The notes beneath the pieces were generated by a model. That model saw only the letters and a list, made by a program, of their open reading frames with translations. It ran no database searches and was not told the DNA's origin. A DNA stretch of 7,897 nt from Actinomycetes bacterium. GTDB taxonomy: Bacteria; Actinomycetota; Acidimicrobiia; Spongiisociales; UBA5794. Position numbers and translations under genes: made by a program. The first letter of the stretch is position 1, and the number at the start of each line of letters is the position of its first letter. Shown piece by piece: positions 6,918-7,897 of this stretch. The stretch is from contig JAMBLK010000075.1 in NCBI GenBank assembly GCA_023336855.1, forward strand, positions 1-7,897, in the 5' to 3' direction.

Positions 6918-7897
6918 GACTCGACCTCGATGAACATGGCATCTCCAAACGACAGGAAGCGGTATCCGGACTCGAGCGCATGATCGTATACAGCGCGCCA
7001 TCCAGGCCCGATGAGGGCGGCGATCATGACGATGAGGGTCGTTCCAGGAGCATGAAAATTCGTCACCATCGCATCGACGATCTTCGGTTGATAGCCCGGG
7101 GCGATGAAAAGATCCGTCGATCCAGAGTCGGCCTGCAAACGGCCGTCCTCGCCGACTGCGGTCTCAAGCGTCCGGACCACCGTGGTACCGATGGCGACCA
7201 CTCGAGATCCGTTCTCCTTCGCTGCTGCCACCGCCGTCACCGTCGACAGGGGAACCGAGTAACGCTCCCGATGCATCTGATGATCCGAGATCGGGCCGTC
7301 TGCCATCGGCCTGAACGTGTCGAGACCCACATCGAGTTCGACCTCCGCGATGTGGATACCGCGAGATTGCAGCGCCGCGACGACGGCGGGCGTGAAGTGC
7401 AGAGCTGCCGTTGGTGCTGCAGCGGATCCTGCGGCCCTTGCGAACATGGTCTGATATCGGTCGTCATCGTCGAGAGTTCCGTGGAAGTAGGGAGGCAACG
7501 GAACCTCACCGAGGCCGGGGAGGAGATCGTCAACGTCAGCGTCGGCGACGATCTCTACGGTCACCACGCCTCGATCGGGATTCGTGATCACCGTCATCCG
7601 CAGCGAACCGGCCGTCATCCTGGTCCCCGATCTAATTCGACGTGCGGGTCGGACCAGGGCTTCCCATCGGATCTGGTCGATACGCTTGGTGAGCAGCACC
7701 TCGACGGCGCCACCCGTCTCCTTCATGGCGCGAACCCGTGCCGGACGTACCCGGGTGTTGTTGACGACGACGAGGTCTCCCGGATCGAGCAAGCTCGGTA
7801 GATCCGTGAAAAGTCGATCTTCGAGCGTGTCTGCCACCAGCAATCGCGCCGCATCGCGAGGCTCGATCGCAACCTGGGCGATCGCGGTCGCCGGAAG
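6914..7897 (-). CDS. queA: S-adenosylmethionine:tRNA ribosyltransferase-isomerase, 5' end cut by window
   Basis: QueA transfers and isomerises the ribosyl part of S-adenosylmethionine onto preQ1 in tRNA to make epoxyqueuosine, the step after Tgt. 327 residues are visible. The frame stays open to the window edge, and the first visible residues (LPATAIAQVAIEPRDAAR) match the usual QueA N-terminus LPxxLIAQxPxxPRDxSR, so only about ten residues are missing and a TTG at 7843 is not the start. Motifs in visible numbering: VVNNTRVRPAR (about 44-54), PLPPYF (133-138), YQTMFA then GSAAAPTAALHFT (157-169), GTTVVRTLE (237-245), TNFHAPGTTL (279-288) and YRFLSFGDAM (312-321). The normally conserved LHVGxGTF reads LDVGLDTF (188-195), and HLPKSTL reads HAPGTTL. 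Its close pairing with tgt argues for a true QueA and not the QueA-like paralog of some actinobacteria. From other genomes, ruvB may lie upstream, outside the window. Confidence 0.94.
   Translation of the reverse strand, partial: LPATAIAQVAIEPRDAARLLVADTLEDRLFTDLPSLLDPGDLVVVNNTRVRPARVRAMKETGGAVEVLLTKRIDQIRWEALVRPARRIRSGTRMTAGSLRMTVITNPDRGVVTVEIVADADVDDLLPGLGEVPLPPYFHGTLDDDDRYQTMFARAAGSAAAPTAALHFTPAVVAALQSRGIHIAEVELDVGLDTFRPMADGPISDHQMHRERYSVPLSTVTAVAAAKENGSRVVAIGTTVVRTLETAVGEDGRLQADSGSTDLFIAPGYQPKIVDAMVTNFHAPGTTLIVMIAALIGPGWRAVYDHALESGYRFLSFGDAMFIEVES
6925..6928 (-). promoter_or_regulatory. Shine-Dalgarno site of tgt
   Basis: The minus strand reads GAGG, seven bases before the tgt ATG at 6917, inside the last queA codons. 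It decides for the ATGA-overlap start over the longer frame that begins at 7001. Confidence 0.6.

Noticed and set aside
6918..7001. Possible 28-residue N-terminal extension of Tgt
   Set aside because: The extension is a frame-shifted reading of the queA end and does not resemble Tgt; the ATG at 6917 has a Shine-Dalgarno and the ATGA overlap.
6980..7801. Plus-strand open frame of 273 codons antisense to queA
   Set aside because: Arg/His/Asp-rich translation without a domain, opposite conserved QueA motifs.
1..7897. Defence system, mobile element, CRISPR array or RNA gene
   Set aside because: Every stretch is accounted for by seven housekeeping genes on one strand; I saw no direct-repeat array, terminal inverted repeats, tRNA-like fold or transposase/nuclease motif.

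Overview
The window is a compact, GC-rich, one-directional bacterial gene block. Seven adjacent genes are all read on the minus strand, so transcription runs from high to low coordinates: queA (5' end outside the window), tgt, yajC, secD, secF, rsh (relA/spoT type) and a YcbL/glyoxalase II-like metallo-beta-lactamase-fold hydrolase whose stop codon is the first three bases of the window. Coding density is near total. The only gap above 10 bases is 68 bases between tgt and yajC, and four of the six junctions are 4-base start/stop overlaps (ATGA or GTGA).

Organism: separate secD and secF, the Asp-Ser-Tyr form of the SecD TM4 motif, the bifunctional Rsh and the order yajC-secD-secF-...-rsh-...-glyoxalase II-like gene resemble what I know of Actinobacteria (Mycobacterium has yajC-secD-secF-lipoprotein-apt-relA-ppiB-glyoxalase II). 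Retention of queA-tgt upstream is ancestral and argues against mycobacteria. An early-branching actinobacterial lineage such as Acidimicrobiia is my best guess, at moderate to low confidence and by inference only.

Layout: 5814-7897 holds the last steps of queuosine tRNA modification. Tgt puts preQ1 into the wobble position of GUN-anticodon tRNAs and QueA then converts it to epoxyqueuosine. 2868-5745 encodes the accessory complex of the Sec translocon (YajC, SecD, SecF), which uses the proton gradient to help pull proteins across the membrane. 660-2858 encodes the (p)ppGpp synthetase/hydrolase, with all expected hydrolase and synthetase residues present. 1-663 encodes a small zinc or iron hydrolase of the glyoxalase II superfamily. 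Strong Shine-Dalgarno motifs precede tgt, yajC, secF and the hydrolase; rsh and secD have weak or no visible ones, suggesting coupled translation.

I see no mobile element, CRISPR array, RNA gene, phage gene or foreign-looking segment. This is a housekeeping block and I do not see a previously undescribed system. The points worth checking are residue substitutions in the Tgt and QueA active-site motifs, the basic Ala/Pro-rich SecF tail, the missing apt between secF and rsh, and the uneven ribosome-binding sites along the operon.
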